A stretch of 64,000 nt of DNA from Clostridium sp. UBA1056 (GTDB lineage: Bacteria; Bacillota; Clostridia; Clostridiales; Clostridiaceae), in the NCBI GenBank assembly GCA_002316385.1, contig DCDL01000001.1:49313-113312 (forward strand), given 5' to 3'. Each line of letters begins with the position of its first letter. Position 1 is the first letter of the stretch. Under the pieces are notes generated by a model. The model saw only the letters and a program-made list of their open reading frames with translations, was not told the DNA's origin and did not search any database. Positions 26,716 to 35,014 of this stretch are shown one piece after another. The translations under genes were made by a program, and so were the position numbers.

Positions 26716-27720
26716 ATGAATTTGGATAAAAAAATAAAGGAATTACTTAGTAAACAAATTTTAAAAGAATTAGCAATAAGATTTGGAATAGATGTGTCTA
26801 CGCTAAATTTAATTGGATTTTCTCAGAACTATGTTTATGAATATAAACGACAAGAGAAATCTTATATCTTAAGGATAACCCATAGCTCACATCGAAGTGA
26901 GAATCTTATAAAAGGAGAATTAGATTGGATTTCATATTTAACTAATAATGAAATATCAGCTTCAAAACCTATTCATTCCCTATCTGGTAAGTTGACAGAA
27001 ACATTACATATAGAAGATTCATATTTTACAGCTACTTCTTTTGAAAAAGCAACGGGACAAAAAATTGGATATCCTGAATGCATTAGCAATAAGGACTTAT
27101 TTGAGGAATGTGGTAAACTAACAGGAAAAATACATTATTTATCTAAAAAATATGAGCCTTCATTAAAAGAAATTAAGCGTCATGAATGGTCTCATAATTA
27201 TTATTTACAAAACATAAAGAAATATATACCTAATGGCCAATATAAAATTTTTAAAAGTTATGAAACTATAGTAAATAAAATAAATCAACTCAACAAAGAT
27301 TCGGATTCCTTTGGAATTATTCATGGAGATATTAATGTTGGCAACTTTTTATTAGATATTAACGGTATTAATATTTTTGATTTTGATGAGTGTCAATATA
27401 GCTGGTTTGTAGAAGACATCGCTATTCAATTATTCTATATTATTTATGTATTTTTAGATGATAGCATAGATCAAAGAGAAGATGAAAGTTATATTTTTAT
27501 GAAAAGTTTTATGAAAGGTTATCTTAAAGAAAATCATATAAATGAATATTGGCTAAAACAAATTCCTCTCTTTCTCCAGCTAAGAGAACTTATTGTTTAT
27601 ATAGGAATGTGCCGTGAGTCAGATTTTTCTAACATGAATCAATGGATGAAAGATTATATTTCTCAAAGTAAATCTAGAATAGAACAAGGAATTCCTATAG
27701 TAAGTGGAGCATATTTATAA
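26716..27720 (+). CDS. APH-family phosphotransferase
   Basis: 334 residues from the ATG at 26716 (GAGG five bases upstream). Aminoglycoside phosphotransferase/choline kinase fold: N-lobe with KSYILRITHS (ATP-binding Lys region), catalytic loop IIHGDINVGNFLL and metal-binding IFDFDECQYSWF. The motif spacing resembles the homoserine kinase/spectinomycin phosphotransferase-like APH proteins common in Firmicutes. The phosphorylated substrate is unknown; resistance is possible but unproven. It is followed by a small membrane protein gene, 58 bp later. Confidence 0.87.
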   Translation: MNLDKKIKELLSKQILKELAIRFGIDVSTLNLIGFSQNYVYEYKRQEKSYILRITHSSHRSENLIKGELDWISYLTNNEISASKPIHSLSGKLTETLHIEDSYFTATSFEKATGQKIGYPECISNKDLFEECGKLTGKIHYLSKKYEPSLKEIKRHEWSHNYYLQNIKKYIPNGQYKIFKSYETIVNKINQLNKDSDSFGIIHGDINVGNFLLDINGINIFDFDECQYSWFVEDIAIQLFYIIYVFLDDSIDQREDESYIFMKSFMKGYLKENHINEYWLKQIPLFLQLRELIVYIGMCRESDFSNMNQWMKDYISQSKSRIEQGIPIVSGAYL

Positions 27721-27778
27721 AAATCTATTAATTACTATTTTAAACTATACAAGAACTTTAAATTAGGAGGGTACTATC

Positions 27779-28069
27779 ATGGATCTACTTGGAACATTCT
27801 CATATGTATGTTTAGGATTTCTCATTGTGAATTTATTATATCTACTTCTTTCAAAATTAAAAGGAAAAGGCACCAATTCTACTATCGTTTTAATAAACTC
27901 TCTCTTTCTAGTAATTATATCAAATCTAAGTATATGGCAATCTGGTATATATGTTGACGAATATAACCTAAGTGGTGACAGTATAGCCTTTTATATCAAT
28001 CTTTTAAATATAATTATTTTTATTATTATTGCCATTATTTCTTCTAAGAAAAATGTAAGTAAACATTAA
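27779..28069 (+). CDS. Small three-helix membrane protein
   Basis: 96 residues with a strong RBS (AGGAGGG). Hydrophobic helices at about 5-25, 37-55 and 68-90, with short polar loops. No family recognised. Probably in one transcript with the kinase upstream, ended by the hairpin at 28067. Confidence 0.65.
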   Translation: MDLLGTFSYVCLGFLIVNLLYLLLSKLKGKGTNSTIVLINSLFLVIISNLSIWQSGIYVDEYNLSGDSIAFYINLLNIIIFIIIAIISSKKNVSKH

Positions 28070-28095
28070 AGGATATGCTTGAAATGTCCTTTTTT
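28067..28095 (+). terminator. Rho-independent terminator
   Basis: AAAGGATAT and ATGTCCTTTTTT pair (one G-U) with a T-run, overlapping the stop of the small membrane protein gene. Confidence 0.75.
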
Positions 28096-28179
28096 ATCGC
28101 TATTCACATTATGACATATACTTAAAATTCAAATACAGAACCTTTATTTATTGTAAATTTATAATATATAGAAAAATCA

Positions 28180-28208
28180 TTTACATTTTATTCACTATTT
28201 TATATAAT
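28180..28208 (+). promoter_or_regulatory. Sigma-A-type promoter of the trpP transcript
   Basis: TTTACA (28180-28185), a 17-bp spacer and TATAAT (28203-28208) form a near-consensus promoter placed directly before the T-box leader. Confidence 0.8.
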
Positions 28209-28214
28209 GTAATT

Positions 28215-28507
28215 AATTAATTAAAATAATCCGTTGAAGAGGAAGAGTAACTAAATTAAGCTTCATTACAGAGAGTTAGCAGTGGTGAGAGTCTAACAAG
28301 AAAAAATTTAGCCAATGGGCCTTTGAGGAGTAAATCAAAATCTTTTTAGAAAGTAGTGTTTACCGTGGGCTGCACGTTATAGCAGATAGGGTATGTTAGT
28401 ACCTGAAAGAGTGATGAAATTAGGTATAACTTTATACTTATATTTCATAAATTAGGTGGTATCGCGGTTAACTTCGTCCTATTTATTTAGGATGAAGTTT
28501 TTTTTAT
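28215..28507 (+). ncRNA. T-box riboswitch, tryptophan specifier
   Basis: The leader has the T-box hallmarks: the stem I element GAAGAGGAAGAGTAACT, a candidate specifier loop with UGG (28316-28318) preceded by AA and followed by a purine, the T-box sequence AGGTGGTATCGCGG (28454-28467), and a terminator hairpin (ACTTCGTCCTA paired with TAGGATGAAGT, then a T-run, 28470-28507). UGG is the tryptophan codon and the downstream gene is a TrpP-type transporter, so both agree. Uncharged tRNA-Trp would stabilise the antiterminator and allow transcription. The antiterminator bulge reads UGGU. Confidence 0.92.
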
Positions 28508-28605
28508 TTTAGGAGGTGATGATGATGTTATGAAATTATACAGCAGAAGCTGATATAGAAAGTGAGTGGATAAAACTTATAAGAATTTTTAGGAGGAATT
28601 TAATT
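28508..28605 (+). other. Leader segment with possible minute ORF before trpP
   Basis: An AGGAGGTGATG stands just after the T-box terminator and precedes a few ATGs that lead only to very short peptides (3-7 codons), before the proper trpP RBS. Meaning is unclear. Confidence 0.3.
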
Positions 28606-29160
28606 ATGAATGAAAAATCTAAAACAAAAAAATTAGTTATTAATGCCATGTTACTAGCTATCGGTGCTGTATTGCATCAAATTACACCTGCCTTAGGTCT
28701 ACCAATGGAACCAGATATGGCATTAGCTATGTTATTTACAGTAATGATCTTAAATAAAGGTGACTATAAAACCTGTTTAATATCAGGTATTATAACAGGT
28801 ATTTTCACAGCAATGACAACAAAATTTCCTGGTGGACAATTACCTAATATAATAGATAAATTTATAACTATAAATCTAGCCTATATAGCTATGATGTGTA
28901 TTTTGAAGGTTAAAGCCATAGGTAAACTTAGTGAGAGGAAGCAAAATAATATCTTAGTCTATACAATACTACCTGTAGGCACCCTAATAAGTGGTACGTC
29001 TTTTTTGCTATCCGCTAAATTATTAGTTGGTCTTCCAGCACTCTTTACAGTATTATTCACAGGAGTTGTACTTCCTGCTACAGTTATTAATTTAATAACT
29101 GGCATTTTTCTATTTAAAATTGTATTGATATCTTTAAATAGAGTTTCTTATTCTAACTAA
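28606..29160 (+). CDS. trpP: Tryptophan transporter (TrpP family)
   Basis: 184 residues with about five to six membrane helices. Family features: ALGLPMEPDMALAMLF near helix 2 and the GGQLPNIIDKF loop, both typical of TrpP-type transporters (the Bacillus YhaG/TrpP family). It imports tryptophan across the cytoplasmic membrane, probably as an S-component-like or stand-alone transporter. The RBS AGGAGGAA is strong. Expression is set by the upstream T-box with a Trp codon, which independently supports the substrate. No trp biosynthesis genes are in the window. Confidence 0.9.
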   Translation: MNEKSKTKKLVINAMLLAIGAVLHQITPALGLPMEPDMALAMLFTVMILNKGDYKTCLISGIITGIFTAMTTKFPGGQLPNIIDKFITINLAYIAMMCILKVKAIGKLSERKQNNILVYTILPVGTLISGTSFLLSAKLLVGLPALFTVLFTGVVLPATVINLITGIFLFKIVLISLNRVSYSN

Positions 29161-29212
29161 ATATAATTATTTACAATGACATAAGTAATAACTCCTGGTT
29201 ATAAAATAATGA

Positions 29213-29250
29213 AAAGAGGCTTTCGCAAAATATTTTGCGAAAGCCTCTTT
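29213..29250. terminator. 38-bp perfect palindrome, repeat family B copy 3
   Basis: The 19-base half AAAGAGGCTTTCGCAAAAT is followed directly by its exact complement. It lies 52 bp after trpP and faces the minus-strand GNAT, so it acts as a bidirectional terminator. Outer arms match family B (GGCTTTCGCAAAATAT). Confidence 0.8.
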
Positions 29251-29357
29251 CTCATTCTTATTATATACATAGCTCATATAAAACTATGAATGAACTTCTC
29301 CATGCAAATATAAAATATTTTAAAGTTTAAATAATTAGCAATTCTACCATTCTATAA

Positions 29358-29936
29358 TCATTTTCCATCTTTCATAAGTTTTAAATAATCTTCTTTTGTT
29401 AATCCAAATAGAATCTCATCATAATATCGTCCATTTGTATAGATATTTTGCCTGCAAACCCCCTCCTGCTCACAACCAAGTTTTCTGTGCATATCAGCAG
29501 AACCTATATTTCCTTCTATAATACTTGCACAATATTTATTTAATCGTCTCTCCATAAAAGCATATTTAAGAAGTATATTCATTGCAGCTGTTCCATAACC
29601 CTTACCACTATAATCCCTATCGATTAATGTAGCGATTTCAAAGGTCCCGTTTTTTTCGTCTATGCTATTTAAATTCATTCTACCAACATGGATTCCATCT
29701 AATGTCTCTATGGCAAAATAAATTCTACCATTACCACTGGATAAGTTTGCAATTCTTTCAGAATATGTTTTTGATTCTAGAATTGTTGCTGGTAGATGAA
29801 CCTCACAATCTGCTAATCTTACTGCTGAAGTATCGAAATTATTATAATAATCCCATTCCCAATCATCAGCACTCCAAGCTCTTAACCTTACTAATTCATT
29901 CTGCCAAAAATAATCATCATATAGTATTTCCCTCAT
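29358..29936 (-). CDS. GNAT-family N-acetyltransferase (RimJ/RimL type)
   Basis: 192 residues. The N-terminal VRLRAWSADDWEWDYYNN is a RimJ-like start; the acetyl-CoA segment is DRDYSGKGYGTAAMNILLKY (about 117-136), followed by GNIGSADMHRKLGCEQEGV. RBS GGGGGAG is strong. Acceptor is unknown. Confidence 0.87.
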   Translation of the reverse strand: MREILYDDYFWQNELVRLRAWSADDWEWDYYNNFDTSAVRLADCEVHLPATILESKTYSERIANLSSGNGRIYFAIETLDGIHVGRMNLNSIDEKNGTFEIATLIDRDYSGKGYGTAAMNILLKYAFMERRLNKYCASIIEGNIGSADMHRKLGCEQEGVCRQNIYTNGRYYDEILFGLTKEDYLKLMKDGK

Positions 29937-30062
29937 AATAATACTCCCCCAAATCCACTAATTACATATTATTTATGTTATTTTCACATTTACACAACAT
30001 TAATCAATTCTCGAAATTTTATTACCATTTACAATCTAAATAGTTACTCACCTTACTACAGA

Positions 30063-30671
30063 TTATTTAAAAGTATTTTCTTTAACATTTGGAAGAACTT
30101 CGTAAATTGAGCATCCGATTTTCTCTTCAAAATACTCTTTTATTTCAAGTGTTTTCTTCCATCTTGAAATAGTATATTCTTGTACACCATACCTACAAGC
30201 AACGTCCACAAATCTTTTCTCAAGTAAGCAAAATCCTGTTGGTAAAGCTAGAGCATCACATAATTGCACTAATAAATCATAATCATCATAAACAGCGGAA
30301 TTAATAATAGCTTCAGTCATTTCATACTCTTCCTTTGTAGTGTCCCATTTACCTATTGATGATTTAATATCTTGTATCATAAATGAATGAGTTACACAAA
30401 TTCTAGCTACTTCATCATAACCTAATTCCATACAATATTTATATCCAGCAATCATATGGCGTTCTGCAACCACTCCGACTCGTCTACCTATATCATGCAA
30501 TAGTCCTAAAATATAAGCTTTCTCTTCATCTAAATCCGGACAATGCGATGCTATATTTTTGCAAGCTAAAGCTACGAATTCCGAATGCTGTTTCCATTGT
30601 CCAGGATTTAGTCTTTCAGCTTCTTCAAGAATTTTTATAGCTGTATTTTTATCAGGATACTTTTTACACAT
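30063..30671 (-). CDS. HD-domain phosphohydrolase (paralog of 13217-13843)
   Basis: 202 residues from the ATG at 30671 (RBS AAAGGAG). HD motif GLLHDIGRR, plus QHSEFVALA, ERHMIAGYKY and VTHSFM give the metal ligands. The C-terminal blocks PTGFCLLEKRFVDVA and LPNVKENTF match the paralog at 13217 closely. It is the last gene of an operon with two Nudix hydrolases (30 bp gap), so a role in clearing nucleotides is plausible. Exact substrate unknown. Confidence 0.87.
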   Translation of the reverse strand: MCKKYPDKNTAIKILEEAERLNPGQWKQHSEFVALACKNIASHCPDLDEEKAYILGLLHDIGRRVGVVAERHMIAGYKYCMELGYDEVARICVTHSFMIQDIKSSIGKWDTTKEEYEMTEAIINSAVYDDYDLLVQLCDALALPTGFCLLEKRFVDVACRYGVQEYTISRWKKTLEIKEYFEEKIGCSIYEVLPNVKENTFK

Positions 30672-30701
30672 TGTAGTGCTCCTTTCCTTAATAACCACAG
30701 A

Positions 30702-31217
30702 TCAATCTATATTAACTTGTCCATTTAATAATTTCATTGAATTATCAAAATGAATACCAGACATATTGTTGACTCTTGCAATATATTTATTAACTTCATC
30801 AATCCCACACCACATAATATCATCAACTTCATTAGAGTTATTGAACGGTTTTGCCTTAACAAAAGCAATGAATCCAGCCATTATTAATTCCTTAGGTTTA
30901 AAGTAGTAACTTTCTACATACTTCATTTTTTCAACTTGCTGACCTGTTTCTTCTAAAACTTTTCTTATTACTGTTTCCTCCAATGTTTCACCATTGCTAA
31001 CATAACCAGAAACTACTCCCCAATGAGTTTTAGAAATATAATTTTGCTTCAATAGCAATATTTGATTATTTTCGTTAATAACCAGAACTTCAACACAGCT
31101 TGCAGGTCCATCAAAATATGGTCTATCACAATCTATGCAATATCTTATTAATCCTTCATCTCCAATACTTTTTTCATCTAGCTTTTTACCACATATAGGA
31201 CAACAAATAAATTTCAT
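30702..31217 (-). CDS. Nudix hydrolase with N-terminal zinc ribbon
   Basis: 171 residues. An N-terminal Zn ribbon (CPICGK ... YCIDCDRPYF) precedes a Nudix domain as in the NudC-type NAD pyrophosphatases and related proteins. The Nudix box reads GYVSNGETLEETVIRKVLEE: the G-x5-E start and the EE pair are present, but the Glu after Arg (normally R-E) is Lys. That residue helps bind metal, so activity may be altered. Middle gene of the Nudix-Nudix-HD operon (gaps of 14 and 30 bp). Confidence 0.85.
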   Translation of the reverse strand: MKFICCPICGKKLDEKSIGDEGLIRYCIDCDRPYFDGPASCVEVLVINENNQILLLKQNYISKTHWGVVSGYVSNGETLEETVIRKVLEETGQQVEKMKYVESYYFKPKELIMAGFIAFVKAKPFNNSNEVDDIMWCGIDEVNKYIARVNNMSGIHFDNSMKLLNGQVNID

Positions 31218-31231
31218 AAAAGAATCCTCCC

Positions 31232-31714
31232 CTATATCTTTCTACTAAGTTGCAAATTAAATTCTGGATTTGTTACATATGCTAAATATTGAATAGTGCC
31301 GTCAAAATCTAAATAGGCTTGAAATCTTTTACGAATTGATGAGGCTGTAATCATATCCAGAACTTTATCCTTTTTTACCCAACTTGATTCTGAATTCTCA
31401 TCTGAAATACACAAATCACCATCTACAAATGTACAAATAAAATCCATCATTACCTTTGTAGGTACTGTCTTAACTCCGTTATATCCTTCATGCGTTGCTG
31501 TATTTGAAGAAATAGCAAAAAGTTTTTTTACTGTAACATTAATTCCACTTTCCTCTTTTATTTCTCTTACAACTGCATCAATAACATTTTCTCCAACCTC
31601 AACTTGACCACCAGGAAAAACCCAGCCTCCATGATGGGTTTTAACTAATAAAATCTCTTCTTTATCATTTTCGACTACTCCTGCTCCTGTAACAATATGT
31701 GTTGGCATAATCAT
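31232..31714 (-). CDS. Nudix hydrolase
   Basis: 160 residues from the ATG at 31714 (GGAG eight bases upstream; a GTG at 31723 overlaps the RBS). The Nudix box GGQVEVGENVIDAVVREIKE followed by ESG is complete. These enzymes hydrolyse nucleoside diphosphates linked to another group, for example oxidised nucleotides. It is the first gene of an operon with a second Nudix protein and an HD hydrolase. Substrate unknown. Confidence 0.88.
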   Translation of the reverse strand: MIMPTHIVTGAGVVENDKEEILLVKTHHGGWVFPGGQVEVGENVIDAVVREIKEESGINVTVKKLFAISSNTATHEGYNGVKTVPTKVMMDFICTFVDGDLCISDENSESSWVKKDKVLDMITASSIRKRFQAYLDFDGTIQYLAYVTNPEFNLQLSRKI

Positions 31715-31774
31715 ATATATCACTCCTTATTCAATTATCTAGGTATTTATGCCAGATTTAAACAGTACAATATT

Positions 31775-32983
31775 TTATCTTTTTATTTTTCTCCATGAGC
31801 TTTCCTCTAATCCGCTTGCTTTTAAATACTTACAGAATCTTTCAAAGCATTCCATCATAGCAGCTATAGCCTCTTCTGTTACCTGATAGTTCTCTTCCCA
31901 CCACCAGTTTTTTATTATCAATGGTTCATTTCCTCGATGCATTTCAGGTTCAAATCTTGCCACCAGTTGATCTCCGTATAAAACAGGCAATACGTAATAT
32001 CCATACTGCCTCTTTGAAACAGGTTTATATACTTCCCAACTATATTCAAAATCAAAAATATCTTTAACTAACTTTCTGTCCCAAAGAAGATTATCAAGGG
32101 GAGCTAGAAAACTTGCTTTTTTATCAATATTAATTTTAATACTTTCTAGCATTGGAATATCTTCAGATCTGATATAGAAAGTTTCATTTAATCCATCTAC
32201 TTTTACAAAAGCTATTTCTCCTTCTTCAAGAAGTTCATTTAATATCTTCTTTCTAAGGGTTTTATCGGATACAAAATTGCCAAGCCATCCTCCCCCATTT
32301 CTCTCCCAATAGATTCCTATACTTCCTACTCTTCTTTTAAAATACCACTTATAAAAATCATTATCATCATTAAATGGTTCTTTCATTTCTAGTATCTCTG
32401 TAGGTAGTAGATTTTCTACCAAGTCATAGACCTTCTGAGTATTCTTCTTTTCTTTAACGCCTAAAATTCCGCTATTCCACATATAACCCATAGTAGCACT
32501 AGAAAGTTTACCATGGCCCCAAACTCCACTTTCTACGCGTCCAAACTCTAGCTTTGAAGGTAAGGTAGCACCATTTTTCTCTATATATTCTTTTGCTGCA
32601 TTAACATAGTTGATTGCTTCAATTGAATTCCTATAATTCAATACTCTCTCAATCTCTTCTTTTCTCCTTAATCTCACTCTTTCAAAATAAGGCCAATCAT
32701 TAACAGAATAGATAGCCATCATTTTATCCCAACCATCTATAAGTTCTCTTTTATCATAAAGAAGGTTTTCTAGCATCATAGGATCATAATTTTCAATTCT
32801 TGATTGAAGTATAAGATCTGCATTTCTTCCTACCATATTTAAAGGATCATATTGTATGCATCCTACTCTACTTATAAATTCCTTAATTCCTTTCTCTCCA
32901 CTAAATGGCTTTGGCCAATTTAACCCTTGATATACTACCAAGAATTTTCTTAGTTCTTCCTTGGTCATATTAATTTCTTGCAT
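31775..32983 (-). CDS. YcaQ/AlkZ-family winged-helix DNA glycosylase
   Basis: 402 residues of the HTH_42 (YcaQ/AlkZ) family. The catalytic loop is recognisable as CIQYDPLNMVGRNADLILQ (Q44-Y45-D46 of the Q-aromatic-Q/D motif). Later signatures include WDKMMAIY, GVWGHGKLSSATM and FLAPLDNLLWDR, all typical of the family. Members unhook interstrand crosslinks or remove bulky alkylated bases in DNA. The YcaQ/AlkX branch is known for a Q-x-D type motif, which agrees with what is here. It lies upstream of the Nudix/HD operon on the same strand (60 bp gap), a fitting DNA/nucleotide-repair neighbourhood. Confidence 0.88.
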   Translation of the reverse strand: MQEINMTKEELRKFLVVYQGLNWPKPFSGEKGIKEFISRVGCIQYDPLNMVGRNADLILQSRIENYDPMMLENLLYDKRELIDGWDKMMAIYSVNDWPYFERVRLRRKEEIERVLNYRNSIEAINYVNAAKEYIEKNGATLPSKLEFGRVESGVWGHGKLSSATMGYMWNSGILGVKEKKNTQKVYDLVENLLPTEILEMKEPFNDDNDFYKWYFKRRVGSIGIYWERNGGGWLGNFVSDKTLRKKILNELLEEGEIAFVKVDGLNETFYIRSEDIPMLESIKINIDKKASFLAPLDNLLWDRKLVKDIFDFEYSWEVYKPVSKRQYGYYVLPVLYGDQLVARFEPEMHRGNEPLIIKNWWWEENYQVTEEAIAAMMECFERFCKYLKASGLEESSWRKIKR

Positions 32984-33032
32984 ATTCTCTTTTCCTCACT
33001 AAAACATTATTTAAATAAGAAAGTTATAATTT

Positions 33033-33578
33033 TCAAACAAAGCATAACTTATGAACTTCTAGCTCTTTTACAGGCATAGCAATCTCAACAAAACCAATTT
33101 CCTCATATCTGCTATTTTCAAAAACCTTATAATTTTCAATAACATATCTTGTAGCCTCTACTAATGCAGATTCTTCATCCTCACTTCCTAGCATAATCGC
33201 ACAATGTGGCACCCACTGTCCAGCAGTGTAATATTCCCATCCATTAAGGTCACAGAAATCAAAAGCTTTGTGCACCCTTTTATGTAAATTTATTAATTCA
33301 TCACATACCACTGGTGCAAGATATACAGTTCTTGTATTATTAAACACTCCTATACTAGATAGTAGAGCTGGAAAAGTTCTTGTATCCTTAACAATTTCTT
33401 TTAATATCTTGTCACATTTTTCAATATCTATATCATTAAAGATAGCTATTGTAATGTGGGGGCGAGTCCTCCACTCTAAATATTTTTTACTTATTCCTGC
33501 ATTTGCAATTCCTTGCGCCAATTTAAGTATCTCTTCTTCTGTATTCTTATCAAAATATAATTCTACTGCATATCTCAT
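33033..33578 (-). CDS. 2H phosphoesterase (2'-5' RNA ligase-like)
   Basis: 181 residues. The first H-x-T/S-type motif is seen as RPHITIAIF (about 39-47) and the second as VPHCAIML, where the usual Thr/Ser is Ala. Members act on 2',3'-cyclic phosphates or 2'-5' linkages in RNA or nucleotides. The altered second motif could weaken catalysis. It is next to the YcaQ gene on the same strand (49 bp gap) and has a good RBS (AAGGAGAG). Confidence 0.82.
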   Translation of the reverse strand: MRYAVELYFDKNTEEEILKLAQGIANAGISKKYLEWRTRPHITIAIFNDIDIEKCDKILKEIVKDTRTFPALLSSIGVFNNTRTVYLAPVVCDELINLHKRVHKAFDFCDLNGWEYYTAGQWVPHCAIMLGSEDEESALVEATRYVIENYKVFENSRYEEIGFVEIAMPVKELEVHKLCFV

Positions 33579-33663
33579 ACTTCTCTCCTTCTTATAGAAA
33601 TATATCTTATTGAAAGTTTCATATTATTCAGATAATAATCCCGCTGAACCTCTATAATAAAAT

Positions 33664-33728
33664 AGCTATATAACTATTTTATATACAACATGTTAAAATT
33701 TTAAATAGTTACATAGCTTCATATTTTA
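33664..33728 (-). terminator. Long stem-loop after a Nudix gene
   Basis: AGCTATATAACTATTT and AAATAGTTACATAGCT pair with one mismatch around a 33-base loop, 20 bp beyond the Nudix stop at 33749. It resembles the family C elements (AAATAGTT). Confidence 0.6.
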
Positions 33729-33748
33729 ATATTAAAAGTTTTCTATTT

Positions 33749-34258
33749 TTATTTACTAGTTTGAATAACGCTTCTAACATATTCTTTCATGATTATTCGA
33801 TACTCTTCTGGTCTATAATCCATGCCATCTATAAGCTTAATCATTTCATCAGCTGAAATATATTTAACCCCTTCTAATTCCGACTTTTGTATTGTTAAAT
33901 CTAAAATATTAGTATCTTTACATAGTACAAAAATATCAATGAAATGATTATATTTTTCCCACAAAACTCTTTTTATAAAAGCTATATCATCTATTTTTAT
34001 ACCTAGTTCTTCATCTATCTCTCTAATAATAGCTTCTTTGCTTGTTTCTCCAGCCATAACATGTCCCATATGAATATCCCATCCACCAGGCAAAAATTGT
34101 TTTGTTTTCGCTCTTTTCTGAATTAAGAATTCTCCCTTTGAGTTATGTATATATGCATGTGCTCCTAAATCATATTGTCCCTCTAAAAGCTCTTCATCTT
34201 TTGGTGCTATTTTACCACTTTTACTTCCATCTCTATTTAAAATATCAAAATACTCCAT
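33749..34258 (-). CDS. Nudix hydrolase (isopentenyl-diphosphate isomerase-like)
   Basis: 169 residues from the ATG at 34258 (RBS GAGGAG; a TTG at 34276 overlaps it). The protein starts EYFDILNRDGSKSGKIA, typical of the IPP isomerase-like Nudix group. The box GHVMAGETSKEAIIREIDEE followed by LGI is complete. Despite the name, most such bacterial proteins are diphosphate hydrolases. It lies 33 bp after the CopZ-like gene. Substrate unknown. Confidence 0.87.
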   Translation of the reverse strand: MEYFDILNRDGSKSGKIAPKDEELLEGQYDLGAHAYIHNSKGEFLIQKRAKTKQFLPGGWDIHMGHVMAGETSKEAIIREIDEELGIKIDDIAFIKRVLWEKYNHFIDIFVLCKDTNILDLTIQKSELEGVKYISADEMIKLIDGMDYRPEEYRIIMKEYVRSVIQTSK

Positions 34259-34291
34259 ATATGTTTTTCTCCTCAAACAATACTATTACCT

Positions 34292-34792
34292 TTAATCCCC
34301 TCCTTTTATCTTTAAAGCCTTATTAATAGTTTCTTTTATAACAGGGCTACAACATTTACCTACAGGATTGTTAGTTTCACATTTTCCATTTTTCATTGCC
34401 CCTGTAAGTCTTATAATATCTTTAATATCTTCTGCTCCATCTACAATCACAGCGTTGATAACTTGCTCTTCTGTTACTTTGTTGCAATAGCATATGTATT
34501 TAGGATTAGCATCTTTCTTATACCAGATAGGCATTTTAATGTGCTGCCTTTTCAATATTATATTTTTATTTTCATTAAAATAAACAACGTCACAATCTTT
34601 ATTAAGACAAATATGATAATCTTCTTCATATAAATCATTTATAATATCATCTTTAACAAAGTGTTTAACAGTAATATACTTAACTTGTTGCGTATTTCCA
34701 TTACATATAGGACATAGAGTAACCTTCTCCACTGAACTAGTGGCCTTTCCATTGTTTGATCAGCAATTAGCTTTAGCATTTATATTTTGCAT
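34292..34792 (-). CDS. CopZ-type Zn/[2Fe-2S] protein with in-frame UGA at codon 11
   Basis: The only good start is ATG 34790-34792, eight bases after GGAGG. It reads MQNINAKANC, then TGA (34760-34762), then SNNGKATSS and on through an intact domain to 34292. A GTG at 34732 could restart but has no RBS. The body is the N-terminal module of CopZ-like copper chaperones: a zinc ribbon (CPIC ... CLNKDCDVVYF), then a BFD-like [2Fe-2S] domain (CYCNKVTEEQV ... NPVGKCC). No HMA copper domain follows. Relatives often have Cys-Cys near the N-terminus, so UGA probably replaces Cys. A small stem-loop (CCACT-AGTTC-AGTGG) follows the UGA after 16 bases. Nonsense mutation and selenocysteine are both open. 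Confidence 0.75.
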
Positions 34793-34940
34793 TATATCTA
34801 CCTCCGAATTTTATACTTATAGTAAAAAATTATATTGTTTAATTTTATATATTATAGCATATCTTCAAGTATATAACTATGAACTACTCTGGTTATCCTT
34901 GGTTATTTCGTCTATAATACAACTAAACTTTAAAGTAAAA

Positions 34941-34972
34941 ATACCGCATATTCACTTTGAATAATACGGCAT
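34941..34972. repeat. Hairpin repeat family A, copy 3
   Basis: Arms ATACCGCATATTCA and TGAATAATACGGCAT with flanking A- and T-runs. Lies 43 bp beyond the end of the GNAT pseudogene on the minus strand. Confidence 0.8.
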
Positions 34973-35014
34973 TTTAATGTACTTTATAAATATTATATTA
35001 GTTTTATAATATGA

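Noticed and set aside
28508..28560. Leader peptide between the T-box and trpP
   Set aside because: The AGGAGGTGATG leads only to peptides of 3-7 codons and contains no Trp codon cluster.
255..34792. Stop-codon reassignment to explain in-frame TAA, TAG and TGA
   Set aside because: All three stops are involved, and TAA, TAG and TGA all end many intact genes normally here; single mutations explain it better.
34740..34964. Plus-strand frame of 74 codons beside the CopZ-like gene
   Set aside because: No RBS, antisense to the conserved leader and start of the CopZ-like gene, overlaps repeat copy 3.
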